Positions 55,053 to 63,332 of a stretch of 64,000 nt of DNA are shown piece after piece. The notes below the pieces were generated by a model that saw only the letters and a list, made by a program, of their open reading frames with translations, searched no databases and was not told where the DNA came from. The stretch covers positions 1 through 64,000 of the forward strand of contig NZ_RCTF01000019.1 of NCBI RefSeq assembly GCF_003667445.1, in the 5' to 3' direction. How positions within the stretch are numbered: the stretch's first letter is position 1; each line of letters begins with the position of its first letter. The stretch comes from Xanthobacter tagetidis (GTDB lineage Bacteria; Pseudomonadota; Alphaproteobacteria; Rhizobiales; Xanthobacteraceae). The translations under genes and the position numbers were made by a program.

Positions 55053-55805
55053 ATGCCGCCCAACCTGCCGCCCAATTCACCGCCCCGATCCCCGGGACCC
55101 GAGCCGAAGGACACCCCGGCGCGGCGCCCCATGGCCGCGGCCTCGCTGCCGCCCATGCCGCTGCCCACCGATGCCCGCCCGCCCCGCGCGCCCGCGCCGC
55201 CGGCACCGGCGCAGCCGAGCCTGCCGCTCACGGCCTCGCGGCCCTCGCTGCTGGTGGAGGGATCGGACACCGAGTTCCGCGGCCTGGTGCACGACATGCT
55301 GGCCTTCGCCTCGGGCATCGTCGAGGTGCGCAACCGGCTCGGCGGGCTGATCGGCCTGTCCGGCACGCAATACACCATCCTTGCCTCCATCTCCCGGCTG
55401 AGCCGGGAGACGGCGGAGCTGGGCGTCAACCAGCTGGCCGAGCACCTGCATTTGTCGGGCGCGTTCGTGACCATCGAGGTGAACAAGCTGGTGGCGGCGG
55501 GGCTGGTGGCGAAGACCACCAATCCGGACGACCGGCGCCGCGTGGTGCTGGTGCCGACCCCTCAGGCCGAGCGCCTTCTCGCCGAACTGGTGCTGGTGCA
55601 GTGCCCGGCCAACGACGCATTGTTCGAGCCGCTCTCGGCCAAGGAATTCAAGAGCCTGAGGGCGATCATCGCCAAGCTCTCGCGCACCGGCGACCCCACC
55701 TTGCGGATCATCGAGGCGCTGGCGCCCGACGGCACGCTGGACAGCGCGAAGCGCATGGCCGCCGCGCCGCGCCCGCCGGACGGGCGCAGCCGCGCCGGCG
55801 GCTGA
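55053..55805 (+). CDS. MarR-family transcriptional regulator
   Basis: A 250-residue protein. The first 80 residues are Pro/Ala-rich and disordered. The rest is a MarR winged helix: QYTILASISRLSRETAELG, NQLAEHLHLSGAFVTIEVNK and TTNPDDRRRVVLVPTPQAE, the wing DRR motif being typical. MarR proteins repress catabolic or resistance operons and release DNA on aromatic ligands. ATG 55053 has GAGG upstream; ATG 55131 would trim the disordered leader. It is divergent from the flavin-reductase/monooxygenase operon, whose promoter carries a palindrome, so it is probably the regulator of that operon. Confidence 0.85.
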   Translation: MPPNLPPNSPPRSPGPEPKDTPARRPMAAASLPPMPLPTDARPPRAPAPPAPAQPSLPLTASRPSLLVEGSDTEFRGLVHDMLAFASGIVEVRNRLGGLIGLSGTQYTILASISRLSRETAELGVNQLAEHLHLSGAFVTIEVNKLVAAGLVAKTTNPDDRRRVVLVPTPQAERLLAELVLVQCPANDALFEPLSAKEFKSLRAIIAKLSRTGDPTLRIIEALAPDGTLDSAKRMAAAPRPPDGRSRAGG

Positions 55806-55823
55806 CCCCTCCGCCGCGGGGCG

Positions 55824-56954
55824 TCAGTCCACGTCGTCCACGCTCTCCGGGCCGCCGCCATAGGCGCGCTGGGCGAGCGCCGCCTGCATGAAGGGATCGA
55901 GGTCGCCGTCGAGCACCTCCTGCGGCGTGCCGGAGGTGACGCCGGTGCGCAGGTCCTTCACCAGCTGATAGGGCTGGAGCACGTAGGAGCGGATCTGGTG
56001 GCCCCAGCCGATGTCTGTCTTGGCCGCCTGCTCGGCCATGGCCTCCGCCTCGCGCTTCTTCAGCTCGAGGTCGTAGAGCTTGGCGCGGAGCATGTTCCAG
56101 GCCGTGGCGCGGTTCTTGTGCTGGGAGCGGTCGCCCTCGCTCACCACGGCGATGCCGGTGGGGATATGGGTGAGGCGCACCGCCGATTCCGTCTTGTTCA
56201 CGTGCTGGCCGCCCGCACCGCCGGAGCGCATGGTGTCCACCCGCACGTCGGCTTCCTTGATGTCCACCACGATGCGGTCGTCCACCACGGGATAGACATC
56301 CACCGAGGCGAAGGAGGTCTGCCGCCGCGCGTTGGAATCGAACGGGGAAATGCGCACCAGGCGGTGCACGCCGGCCTCGGTCTTCAGCCAGCCGTAGGCA
56401 TTGTGGCCCTTCACCTGAATGGTGGCGGACTTCAGCCCGGCCTGCTCGCCCTGGCTCTCGTCCATCAGCTCCACCTTGAAGCCGTGGCGTTCGCACCAGC
56501 GACGGTACATGCGCAGGAGCATCTCCGCCCAGTCCTGGCTGTCGGTGCCGCCGGCACCGGCATGGACTTCGAGATAGCTGTCGTTGGAATCGGCCTCGCC
56601 GGACAGCAGGGCCTCCAGCTCGCGCCGCGCGAGTTCCGCCTTCAGCCCGTCGAGGGATGCTGCGGCCTCGGTGATGACGCCTTCGTCGCCTTCCGCCTCG
56701 CCCAGCTCGATCAGCTCGATGTTGTCGTCAAGGTCGCGCAGCACGCGATCGATGGCGCCGAGGCCGTCTTCCAGCGTGGTGCGCTCCTGCATCAGCTTCT
56801 GCGCCCGCTCGGGATCGTCCCAGAGCTTGGGGTCCTCGACGATGGCGTTCAGCTCCGCCAGACGCCGCCGCGAGCGGTCCACGTCGAGGTGGGACCGCAG
56901 GAGGTCCAAAGAGGCTCTGATCTCGTCGACCTTCGCGGCGAGTTCCGCGCGCAT
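55824..56954 (-). CDS. prfB: peptide chain release factor 2
   Basis: A 376-residue class I release factor for UGA and UAA codons. The stop-recognition tripeptide is SPF (203-205), the RF2 form, and the peptidyl-hydrolysis loop is GGQ (248-250) in SGGAGGQHVNKTESAVR. The start ATG at 56952-56954 leads to one open frame, so no programmed frameshift is needed. Many other bacteria use a UGA near codon 26 to autoregulate RF2. It lies between the MarR gene and the GGDEF/EAL gene, with no operon link seen. Confidence 0.95.
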   Translation of the reverse strand: MRAELAAKVDEIRASLDLLRSHLDVDRSRRRLAELNAIVEDPKLWDDPERAQKLMQERTTLEDGLGAIDRVLRDLDDNIELIELGEAEGDEGVITEAAASLDGLKAELARRELEALLSGEADSNDSYLEVHAGAGGTDSQDWAEMLLRMYRRWCERHGFKVELMDESQGEQAGLKSATIQVKGHNAYGWLKTEAGVHRLVRISPFDSNARRQTSFASVDVYPVVDDRIVVDIKEADVRVDTMRSGGAGGQHVNKTESAVRLTHIPTGIAVVSEGDRSQHKNRATAWNMLRAKLYDLELKKREAEAMAEQAAKTDIGWGHQIRSYVLQPYQLVKDLRTGVTSGTPQEVLDGDLDPFMQAALAQRAYGGGPESVDDVD

Positions 56955-57047
56955 GGCTCATCATTCTCCGGCTGAGGGCCGCGGAAAATAGCGGCGGGGG
57001 GCGCGGGTGTAAACGCCGGACGGGGACGACACCGCAAGCTGCGCCCT

Positions 57048-59597
57048 TCAGTTCACCGCGGGGCGTCGGCGCAGCCAGTCCTCGAAGTCGGGCACCTCCA
57101 GCGGGCGCGCGAACAAAAAGCCCTGTGCGGCGTGGCAGTTCAGCTCCCCCAGAAGATCGAGCTGGGCCTTGGTCTCCACGCCCTCGGCCACCACCGTCAT
57201 GCCGAGGCTGTGGCCGATGCGGATCACCGCGGTGGCGAGCGCCTGGGCGTTCGCGTCCTCCTCCAGCGCGAGCATGAAGGAGCGGTCGATCTTCAGCTCG
57301 GCGATCGGCAGTTGCGCGAGGGAGGACAGGCTCGAATAGCCGGTGCCGAAATCGTCCATGGCGAGCTTCACCCCCATGGCCTCGATGGCGCGGGCGGTGC
57401 TCAGCGAGTTCGGGTGCTGATCCATCATCACCCGCTCGGTGATCTCGACCCTCAGGTCCGCCGGCTGAAGCCCGTTCTCCTCCAGCGACTTGGTGATGAC
57501 GTCCAGCACCGCGCTGGAGCGGAAGCTCACCGGCGAGACGTTCACCGACACGTGCGGCACGTCGAGCCCGAGCGCGCGCCATTTGGGGATCAGGCGGCAG
57601 GTCTCCTCGATGGCCCAGTGGTCGATGCTCTCGATCAGGCCATACTCTTCCGCCAGCGCGATGAAGCGCGGCGCCGGCACCTCGCCGTGCACCGGATCGC
57701 TCCAGCGCGTCAGCGCCTCGACGCCGTGGAGCGCGCCGCTCTTGATCGAAACCTGGGGCTGGAACACGAGGCGAAGCTGGCGGTGGATGATCGCCTCGCG
57801 CAGCGCCACGCCGAGCACCAGCCGGTTCTGGGCCTTGAGGTTGAGGTCCTCGGTGAAGAAGTGGAACTTGCCGCGCCCGTCGCGCTTGGCCTCGTAGAGC
57901 GCGGCATCCGCGTGCTTGAGCACGGTCTCGGCGTCTGCCGCGTGGAGCGGATAGATGGCGATGCCGATGCTGGCGCTCATGGTGAGGTGCAGGCCCTGCA
58001 CCGCCACCGGGGCCGTGGAGAGCACCTCCAGCAGGCGCTCCGAGATGAGGGCCGCCTCCTCCGCCGCGCAGCCGCGCAGCAGCACCGCGAACTCGTCGCC
58101 GCCGATGCGCGCCACCATGTCCGCCCCGCGCAGCTGCACCGTGAGGCGGCGCGCGAACTCCAGCAGGATCTGGTCGCCGGTGGAATGGCCGAGCGTGTCG
58201 TTGACGTCCTTGAAGTGGTCCACGTCGAGGATCAGGCACACCACCGTCTCGCCAGTCTCGCTGACCTCGGCCATGGTGGAGGCGAGGGTCGCAAGCAGGC
58301 GGCTGCGGTTCGGCAGGCCGGTGAGCGCGTCGAGCGAGGACAGGCGGGCGATCTGGTCCTCGGCCTCGTTGCGCTCCAGCGCCAGCGCGCACAGCGGCAC
58401 GCAGCGCTCCATGATGTGCTCGTGCCAGGGGCCGGGGGCGCGGCGCTCGCGGAAATAGAGCGCGAAGGTACCGGCCACCTGCCCGGTGCGGTTCTTCACC
58501 GGGATCGACCAGCAGGCCACGAGGTCCGCCGGCAGCGGCAGGTGGCGGTAGGGCTCCCAGAGTGGGCTGGTGGCGATGTCGGTGACGATCACGGGCTCGC
58601 CGCGGAATGCGGCGGTTCCGCACGAGCCCACGTCGGGGCCGATGGGCAGGCCCTCCAGGGCCGCCGCATACTCCTCCGGCAGGCTGGGCGCGGCGAGCGG
58701 ATGCAGGCGGCCGTCCTTGCTCACCGACATGATCGAGCAGACGACGCCGGGCAGGATCGCCTCCACCTTGCGGCAGATCAGTTCGGCGACATGGGTCAGC
58801 GGCACGTCGGCGGTCGCCGCCGCCAGCACCTCGCGCTGGAGCGTATCGATTTGCTTGCTCTCGGTAATGTCCGTGAGCACGGCGACGATGTTCCTCAGTT
58901 CGTTGCGTTCACGATCGTAAACCGGGCTGATGGCGGCGGAAACCCACACTTGGCGATCCGTCTTGTGGCGGCAGAGCAGCTCCTCCGAGAACGGGACGCG
59001 CTCGCGCACCTTCTGCCGAAGCCGGTTCTCGATGACGGCATCGCCGAATTCGCCCACCAGGAACGACAGCGGGCTGTGGCCCGCGATTTCCTCGCGGCTA
59101 TACCCGAAAACCTGGGTGAAGGCGCGGTTTACATAGATGATGCGCTGCTGGCCATCGGTGACGAGGACCACCCGGTCGGTCTCGTTGGCGACCAGGGAGA
59201 GGATGTAAAGTTCGGTCCGGCTTGCGACCTCCTCGGTCACATTGCGGATGAAGGCGGCGTAGTTCACTGCGTCTCCCACCTGCGCCCGGCTGAGCGAGAG
59301 CAGGCCCCATATGCGCTTCCCGTCCTTGCGCTGGATCGCCACCTCCCGGCTGAGGCCGACGAGGCCATCCGTGCCGGCCCGCCGGTTCGCATCGACGAGG
59401 CCGTCATGGCTGTCGCGCAGCTCCGGCGGCACCAGCACACGCACATTGTGCCCCAGGACCTCCCCGGGCGTATAGCCGAACATGCGTTCAGCGGCAGGAT
59501 TGAAATAGGTGATGCAGTTGGATTGGTCGATGAAAACCACGGCGTCGATGGCCTGATTGAGCGCCGCCCAGGAGAGATCGCCGGTCTGCTCAACCAT
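57048..59597 (-). CDS. PAS-PAS-GAF-GGDEF-EAL c-di-GMP enzyme, putative heme O2 sensor
   Basis: An 849-residue soluble protein. Two PAS domains (about residues 8-115 and 125-240), a GAF domain (about 275-410), GGDEF at 499-503 and EAL at 627-629. PAS 1 keeps H64 (SHDG) and R84 (SREV), positions that correspond to the proximal histidine and distal arginine of FixL and DosP; the DosP distal methionine is L82. The RxxD inhibitory site (RGAD) lies 5 residues before GGDEF. The phosphodiesterase motifs EALTRW, NVSPVSF, EITERVMM, DDFGTGYSS, KIDRSF and AEGVET are intact. It probably senses O2 or redox and adjusts c-di-GMP. ATG 59597 is preferred over a TTG at 59612, because GGAG precedes it. Confidence 0.88.
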   Translation of the reverse strand: MVEQTGDLSWAALNQAIDAVVFIDQSNCITYFNPAAERMFGYTPGEVLGHNVRVLVPPELRDSHDGLVDANRRAGTDGLVGLSREVAIQRKDGKRIWGLLSLSRAQVGDAVNYAAFIRNVTEEVASRTELYILSLVANETDRVVLVTDGQQRIIYVNRAFTQVFGYSREEIAGHSPLSFLVGEFGDAVIENRLRQKVRERVPFSEELLCRHKTDRQVWVSAAISPVYDRERNELRNIVAVLTDITESKQIDTLQREVLAAATADVPLTHVAELICRKVEAILPGVVCSIMSVSKDGRLHPLAAPSLPEEYAAALEGLPIGPDVGSCGTAAFRGEPVIVTDIATSPLWEPYRHLPLPADLVACWSIPVKNRTGQVAGTFALYFRERRAPGPWHEHIMERCVPLCALALERNEAEDQIARLSSLDALTGLPNRSRLLATLASTMAEVSETGETVVCLILDVDHFKDVNDTLGHSTGDQILLEFARRLTVQLRGADMVARIGGDEFAVLLRGCAAEEAALISERLLEVLSTAPVAVQGLHLTMSASIGIAIYPLHAADAETVLKHADAALYEAKRDGRGKFHFFTEDLNLKAQNRLVLGVALREAIIHRQLRLVFQPQVSIKSGALHGVEALTRWSDPVHGEVPAPRFIALAEEYGLIESIDHWAIEETCRLIPKWRALGLDVPHVSVNVSPVSFRSSAVLDVITKSLEENGLQPADLRVEITERVMMDQHPNSLSTARAIEAMGVKLAMDDFGTGYSSLSSLAQLPIAELKIDRSFMLALEEDANAQALATAVIRIGHSLGMTVVAEGVETKAQLDLLGELNCHAAQGFLFARPLEVPDFEDWLRRRPAVN

Positions 59598-60034
59598 TCC
59601 TTTCCACTCCAATGTCCCTAGAACTCAAGGTGAACAAGAGCCCAGAGAACTGGAGCCCGGGGAAGCACGCAATCCTCCCGCGCACCAGCAATGGATATTA
59701 CGGTTAATCCTTGCCCATTGGTGTACAAAGTCAAGGAATGGTTACGCTCACGCTTGGTTAACGTCAGGCGCCGCGGGTTTCGGTCCGGCCTTTTTCCGGC
59801 AAAATGCCGGCCGGCCCCGACAGGGGGCATGCTCCGCCGCTTGGCGCTCCAACGAGGACCGGCGCGAGCTCGCCACCCGAGATTGCAACGATTTGAATCG
59901 GACCACCGCTGGCAGCGCGACATCCTGGCGCGGTAGCCTGCTGAGGATAACGCCGCGACGCGCGATGTCCACCACGCCGCCATTGACGCGGGCGGCCGTC
60001 CGCACCCGCCGGCCGCCCCGGGGGATGGGCCGGC
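59598..60034. other. 437-base intergenic region between GGDEF/EAL gene and gltX
   Basis: The right side is downstream of gltX; the left must hold the promoter of the c-di-GMP enzyme gene. GGTTA half-sites on the plus strand at 59702, 59740 and 59756 (TAACC on the coding strand) resemble CtrA half-sites, but none forms a full TTAA-N7-TTAA pair. A small hairpin CCGGCA-AAA-TGCCGG lies at 59796-59810. No gene is seen. Confidence 0.35.
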
Positions 60035-61438
60035 TCAGAGCGGTTTTTCACTACCGCGCAGACGCAGATCCACCCGCGCCCGGCCCATCAGCGGCAGCAG
60101 GCCGGCCAGTTCCGGCCCCTTGTCCGCGCCCGTCAGCGCGCGCCGCAGGGGCTGGAACAGCGCCTTGCCGCTGCGCCCGCTCGCCGCCTTGAGCGCGGCG
60201 ATCCAGGCGCCATAGGTGGCTTCGCCCCACGGCTCCGGCGGCAGCAGCGCCGCGGCGTCCGCCAGAAAGGCCGCATCCTCGGGCGCGGCCGCGTTCGCGA
60301 GCGGCTGGCGGCACACGCGCCACCAGTGCGCGGCGTCCTCGAACCGCGCGAGATTGCCGCGAACCGCCAGCCAGAACGCCTCGCCCCCCTCGATGCCCTG
60401 CGCCAGAAGGCGCGCGCGGGCCGCCGCGAACGGCATCGCATGAAGGGTGCGGGCGGTGAGGCCGGCCAGTTCCTGCGGATCGAACCGCGCCGGGGCGCGG
60501 GAGATGGAAGCGAGGTCCACCACCGCCGCCAGCTCGTCGAGGCTCGCCACCGGCTGCACCGCGTGGGCGGTGCCCACGAGGACCGCGGCCGCCGCCAGCG
60601 CGAGCGGCTCGATGCCGTCGGCGCGCAGGGCCGACAGCGAGAGATGGCCGAGGCGCTTGGAGAGCCCCTCCCCGCTCGGCAACGTCAGAAGATTGTGGTG
60701 CGCGAACAGCGGCGGCGTTCCGCCCAGCGCCTCGATGATCTCGATCTGCACCGCGGTGTTGGTGACGTGGTCCTCGCCACGCACCACCTGCGTGACGCCC
60801 AGCGCGATGTCGTCCACCACCGAGGGCAGCGTGTAGAGGAAGGAGCCGTCGGCACGCACCAGCACCGGATCGGACAGGCTCGCCGTATCCACGCGCTGCG
60901 GCCCGCGCACGCCGTCATCCCAGGCGACGTCGCGATGGGCGAGCAGGAAGCGCCAGTGCGGCGCGCGGCCCTCGGCGGCGAAGCGGGAGCGCTCGGCCTC
61001 GGTGAGGCGCAGGGCGGCGCGATCGTAGACCGGCGGCAGGCCGCGGGCGCGCTGGAGCTTGCGCTTGAGGTCCAGCTCCTCCTCGCTCTCGTAGCAGGGA
61101 TAGAGCCGGCCGGCCGCCTTCAGCCGCTCGGCCGCTTCCGCATAGAGCCCCAGGCGGTCGGACTGCCGCACGCGGATGTCGGGGGGGATGCCCAGCCAGT
61201 CGAGGTCGGCGGCGATGGCGTCGGCGAATTCGGCGCGCGAGCGCGCAGCATCGGTGTCGTCGAGGCGCAGGATGAAGGTGCCGCCCCGGCGCCGGGCGAT
61301 CAGCGCGTTCAGGAGCGCGGTGCGGGCATTGCCCACATGCAGGAGGCCGGTGGGGGACGGCGCGAAGCGCAGGACCGGCGGCGATGCGACAGGCGGGGAA
61401 GCGTCAGGCGGGGAAACGTCAGGCATGGCGCCCGCCAT
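60035..61438 (-). CDS. gltX: glutamyl-tRNA synthetase
   Basis: A 467-residue class Ic tRNA synthetase that charges tRNA with glutamate. The HIGH-type motif reads APSPTGLLHVGNARTAL, and the KMSKS-type loop is GEGLSKRLGHLSL. Alphaproteobacteria often have two GluRS paralogues, one of which charges tRNA-Gln as well for the transamidation pathway, and the divergent LSKR motif and short C-terminus would fit either. The N-terminus may begin at ATG 61436-61438 or at ATG 61426; neither has a strong ribosome binding site, and the first 20 residues (PPDASPPVASPPV) are low complexity. It is followed by the 437-base gap. Confidence 0.88.
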   Translation of the reverse strand: MAGAMPDVSPPDASPPVASPPVLRFAPSPTGLLHVGNARTALLNALIARRRGGTFILRLDDTDAARSRAEFADAIAADLDWLGIPPDIRVRQSDRLGLYAEAAERLKAAGRLYPCYESEEELDLKRKLQRARGLPPVYDRAALRLTEAERSRFAAEGRAPHWRFLLAHRDVAWDDGVRGPQRVDTASLSDPVLVRADGSFLYTLPSVVDDIALGVTQVVRGEDHVTNTAVQIEIIEALGGTPPLFAHHNLLTLPSGEGLSKRLGHLSLSALRADGIEPLALAAAAVLVGTAHAVQPVASLDELAAVVDLASISRAPARFDPQELAGLTARTLHAMPFAAARARLLAQGIEGGEAFWLAVRGNLARFEDAAHWWRVCRQPLANAAAPEDAAFLADAAALLPPEPWGEATYGAWIAALKAASGRSGKALFQPLRRALTGADKGPELAGLLPLMGRARVDLRLRGSEKPL

Positions 61439-61543
61439 AGCCCGGCGCGCGCCGTTCGTCGATGGCCGGCCGCGCGGCAGAAGCGTCCGGGGCCGGTCCG
61501 GCGGGCGGGAAGCTCCCGTCCGCCGGAGAGGATGGCGGCGGCC

Positions 61544-63217
61544 TCAGGGCCGCTGCGGCGGCGGGCAGTTCGGACCCTGGCAGGCCGGACGCTGCTGGCG
61601 CTGCTGGTTCTGCTGCTGCGGCTGCTGACGCTGCTGCTGTTGGCGCTGCTGCTGTTGGATCTGCTGCTGCTGGCGCTGTTGCATCTGCTGCTGCTGGATC
61701 TGACGCTGCTGCTGCTGCCTCTGCTGCTGTTGGATCTGCTGCTGCTGACGCTGCTGCATCTGCTGCTGCTGGATCTGACGCTGCTGCTGCTGCCTCTGCT
61801 GGATCTGCTGCTGCTGAAGCTGCTGCTGCTGGCGTTGCTGCTGCATCTGCTGCTGGCGTTGCTGGATCTGCTGCTGCTGGATCTGCTGCTGCTGACGCTG
61901 CTGGTTCTGCTGCAACTGCTTCTGCTGCTGCATCTGCTGCTGACGCTGCTGATACTGCTGCTGCTGCAGTTGCTGGCGCTGCTGGTGGTACTGCTGCTGC
62001 GGGGTGAGCCCGCCGCCCGGACCACCGGGAACCGCTCCAGGCATGCCAGGCCGGCCAGGGCCGCCAGGCGTGCCGGGACCACCCGGTCCGCCGGGGCCGC
62101 CAGGACCACCAGGCGTCACACCGGGCGCGCCGGGTCCACCGGGACGGCCAGGACCGCCAGGCGTGCCGGGACCACCCGGTCCGCCAGGGCCACCCGGACC
62201 ACCAGGCGTCACGCCGGGACCGCCGGGGCCACCGGGGCCACCGGGACGGCCAGGACCGCCGGGCATGCCGGGACCACCCGGTCCGCCGGGACCGCCAGGA
62301 CCACCAGGCGTCACGCCGGGACCGCCGGGGCCACCAGGTCCGCCGGGACGGCCAGGACCGCCGGGCATGCCGGGACCACCCGGTCCGCCAGGGCCACCCG
62401 GACCACCAGGCGTCACGCCGGGACCACCGGGGCCACCGGGTCCGCCGGGACGGCCGGGGCCGCCGGGCATGCCGGGACCGCCCGGTCCGCCCGGTCCGCC
62501 GGGACCACCAGGACCCCAACCGGGACCGCCAGGACCCCCGGGCCCACCGGGACGACCGGGACCGCCGGGATAACCGGGGCCACCCGGTCCGCCAGGACCG
62601 CCAGGACCACCCCAGCCGGGACCGCCAGGACCACCCGGTCCGCCGGGACGACCGGGACCGCCGGGATAGCCCCAGCCGGGGCCGGGGCGCCAGCCGGGAG
62701 GCGGCGGGGGACGCATGCCGGGCGGGGGCGCGTAGCCGGGGCGCCACCAGCCGGGCGGACGCACGCCGGGAGGCGGCACCGGCCAGCCGGGACGCGGCCG
62801 CCAGACGTAATTGTTCCAGCGATAGCGGTCGGCATACCAGGGCAGGCCGACATAATAGCGGTTCCAGTAGTCGTTCACCGCGAACGTCACCACCGGGATG
62901 CCCACCGCCGCGAGCGCCACGTCGGGCAGGAGGGAGGTCACCACCTCGCTCTGCTCCTGCTGCTGGAAGCCGAGATATTCCGCGAACACCCAGCCGCGAT
63001 AGTCGCCCCAGAGCACGTCGCACCAGGACTGGTCGTCGAGGCAGCCCTCGATGTCCACCGGCGTTCCCTCGGGGATCACGCCGATGCTCTGGAACTCGGT
63101 GTCCGGCCCGGTGCGCATGTTGACGTTGGCCGTCGTGAACCCCGGCGCAGCCACAGCAATGCTGGAGGCTGCCGCCAAGAGGCCGGCTACGAGACCGACC
63201 GTGCTCCATATCCTCAT
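61544..63217 (-). CDS. secreted SH3-domain protein with Gly/Pro repeats and Gln-rich tail
   Basis: A 557-residue protein. A signal peptide (MRIWSTVGLVAGLLAAASS, cleaved near AVA-APG) is followed by a bacterial SH3 domain (residues about 25-90: VNMRTGPDTEFQSIGVIPEG, then WCDVLWGDYRGWV). A Tyr/Trp/Pro region (NDYWNRYYVGLPWYADRYRW) leads into a GGPGGPG-type repeat tract (about residues 190-400), with a unit of about 34 residues (102 bases). The last 140 residues are almost entirely Gln with Arg, and end with two cysteines (ACQGPNCPPP). SH3 domains of this type bind cell wall or envelope. The tail may be disordered or aggregating. No function is known. Confidence 0.75.
   Translation of the reverse strand: MRIWSTVGLVAGLLAAASSIAVAAPGFTTANVNMRTGPDTEFQSIGVIPEGTPVDIEGCLDDQSWCDVLWGDYRGWVFAEYLGFQQQEQSEVVTSLLPDVALAAVGIPVVTFAVNDYWNRYYVGLPWYADRYRWNNYVWRPRPGWPVPPPGVRPPGWWRPGYAPPPGMRPPPPPGWRPGPGWGYPGGPGRPGGPGGPGGPGWGGPGGPGGPGGPGYPGGPGRPGGPGGPGGPGWGPGGPGGPGGPGGPGMPGGPGRPGGPGGPGGPGVTPGGPGGPGGPGGPGMPGGPGRPGGPGGPGGPGVTPGGPGGPGGPGGPGMPGGPGRPGGPGGPGGPGVTPGGPGGPGGPGGPGTPGGPGRPGGPGAPGVTPGGPGGPGGPGGPGTPGGPGRPGMPGAVPGGPGGGLTPQQQYHQQRQQLQQQQYQQRQQQMQQQKQLQQNQQRQQQQIQQQQIQQRQQQMQQQRQQQQLQQQQIQQRQQQQRQIQQQQMQQRQQQQIQQQQRQQQQRQIQQQQMQQRQQQQIQQQQRQQQQRQQPQQQNQQRQQRPACQGPNCPPPQRP
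61600..61990. repeat. CTG/CAG-rich low-complexity tract encoding a Gln tail
   Basis: About 390 bases are nearly pure CTGCTG-type trinucleotides on the plus strand, interrupted by TTG, GCG and ATC. They encode the polyglutamine region of the SH3 protein on the minus strand. Strand slippage could change its length. Confidence 0.85.
62030..62670. repeat. minisatellite encoding a Gly-Pro repeat, period 102 bases
   Basis: The tract is built of GGxCCxCCN-type units. GCGTCAC markers at 62113, 62206, 62308 and 62410 give spacings of 93, 102 and 102 bases, or 31 and 34 codons. The minus strand encodes GGPGGPG; the plus strand would read PPGPPG, a collagen-like pattern, but that is antisense to the gene. 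Confidence 0.85.
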
Positions 63218-63332
63218 GGATTGCTCCCTACGGCTCCAGTCCGAGCCGATAAAACGAAGTGTAGCAAGCACCTCGTGGCGTTTCCTATGCGCAAGCGCGA
63301 CTTTTACCGAGCGGGACAATGACCTAATTGCG

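Noticed and set aside
62004..62573. A plus-strand GTG-started frame with a perfect collagen-like PPG repeat.
   Set aside because: It lies wholly antisense to the Gly-Pro region of the secreted SH3 protein. It has no signal peptide or ribosome binding site, so I treat it as a by-product of the repeat.
60326..63322. A plus-strand open frame of about 1000 codons opposite gltX and the SH3 protein gene.
   Set aside because: Its translation is Leu-rich and Thr/Gly-rich from the CTG and Gly-Pro repeats on the other strand; it is a shadow of repetitive coding DNA.
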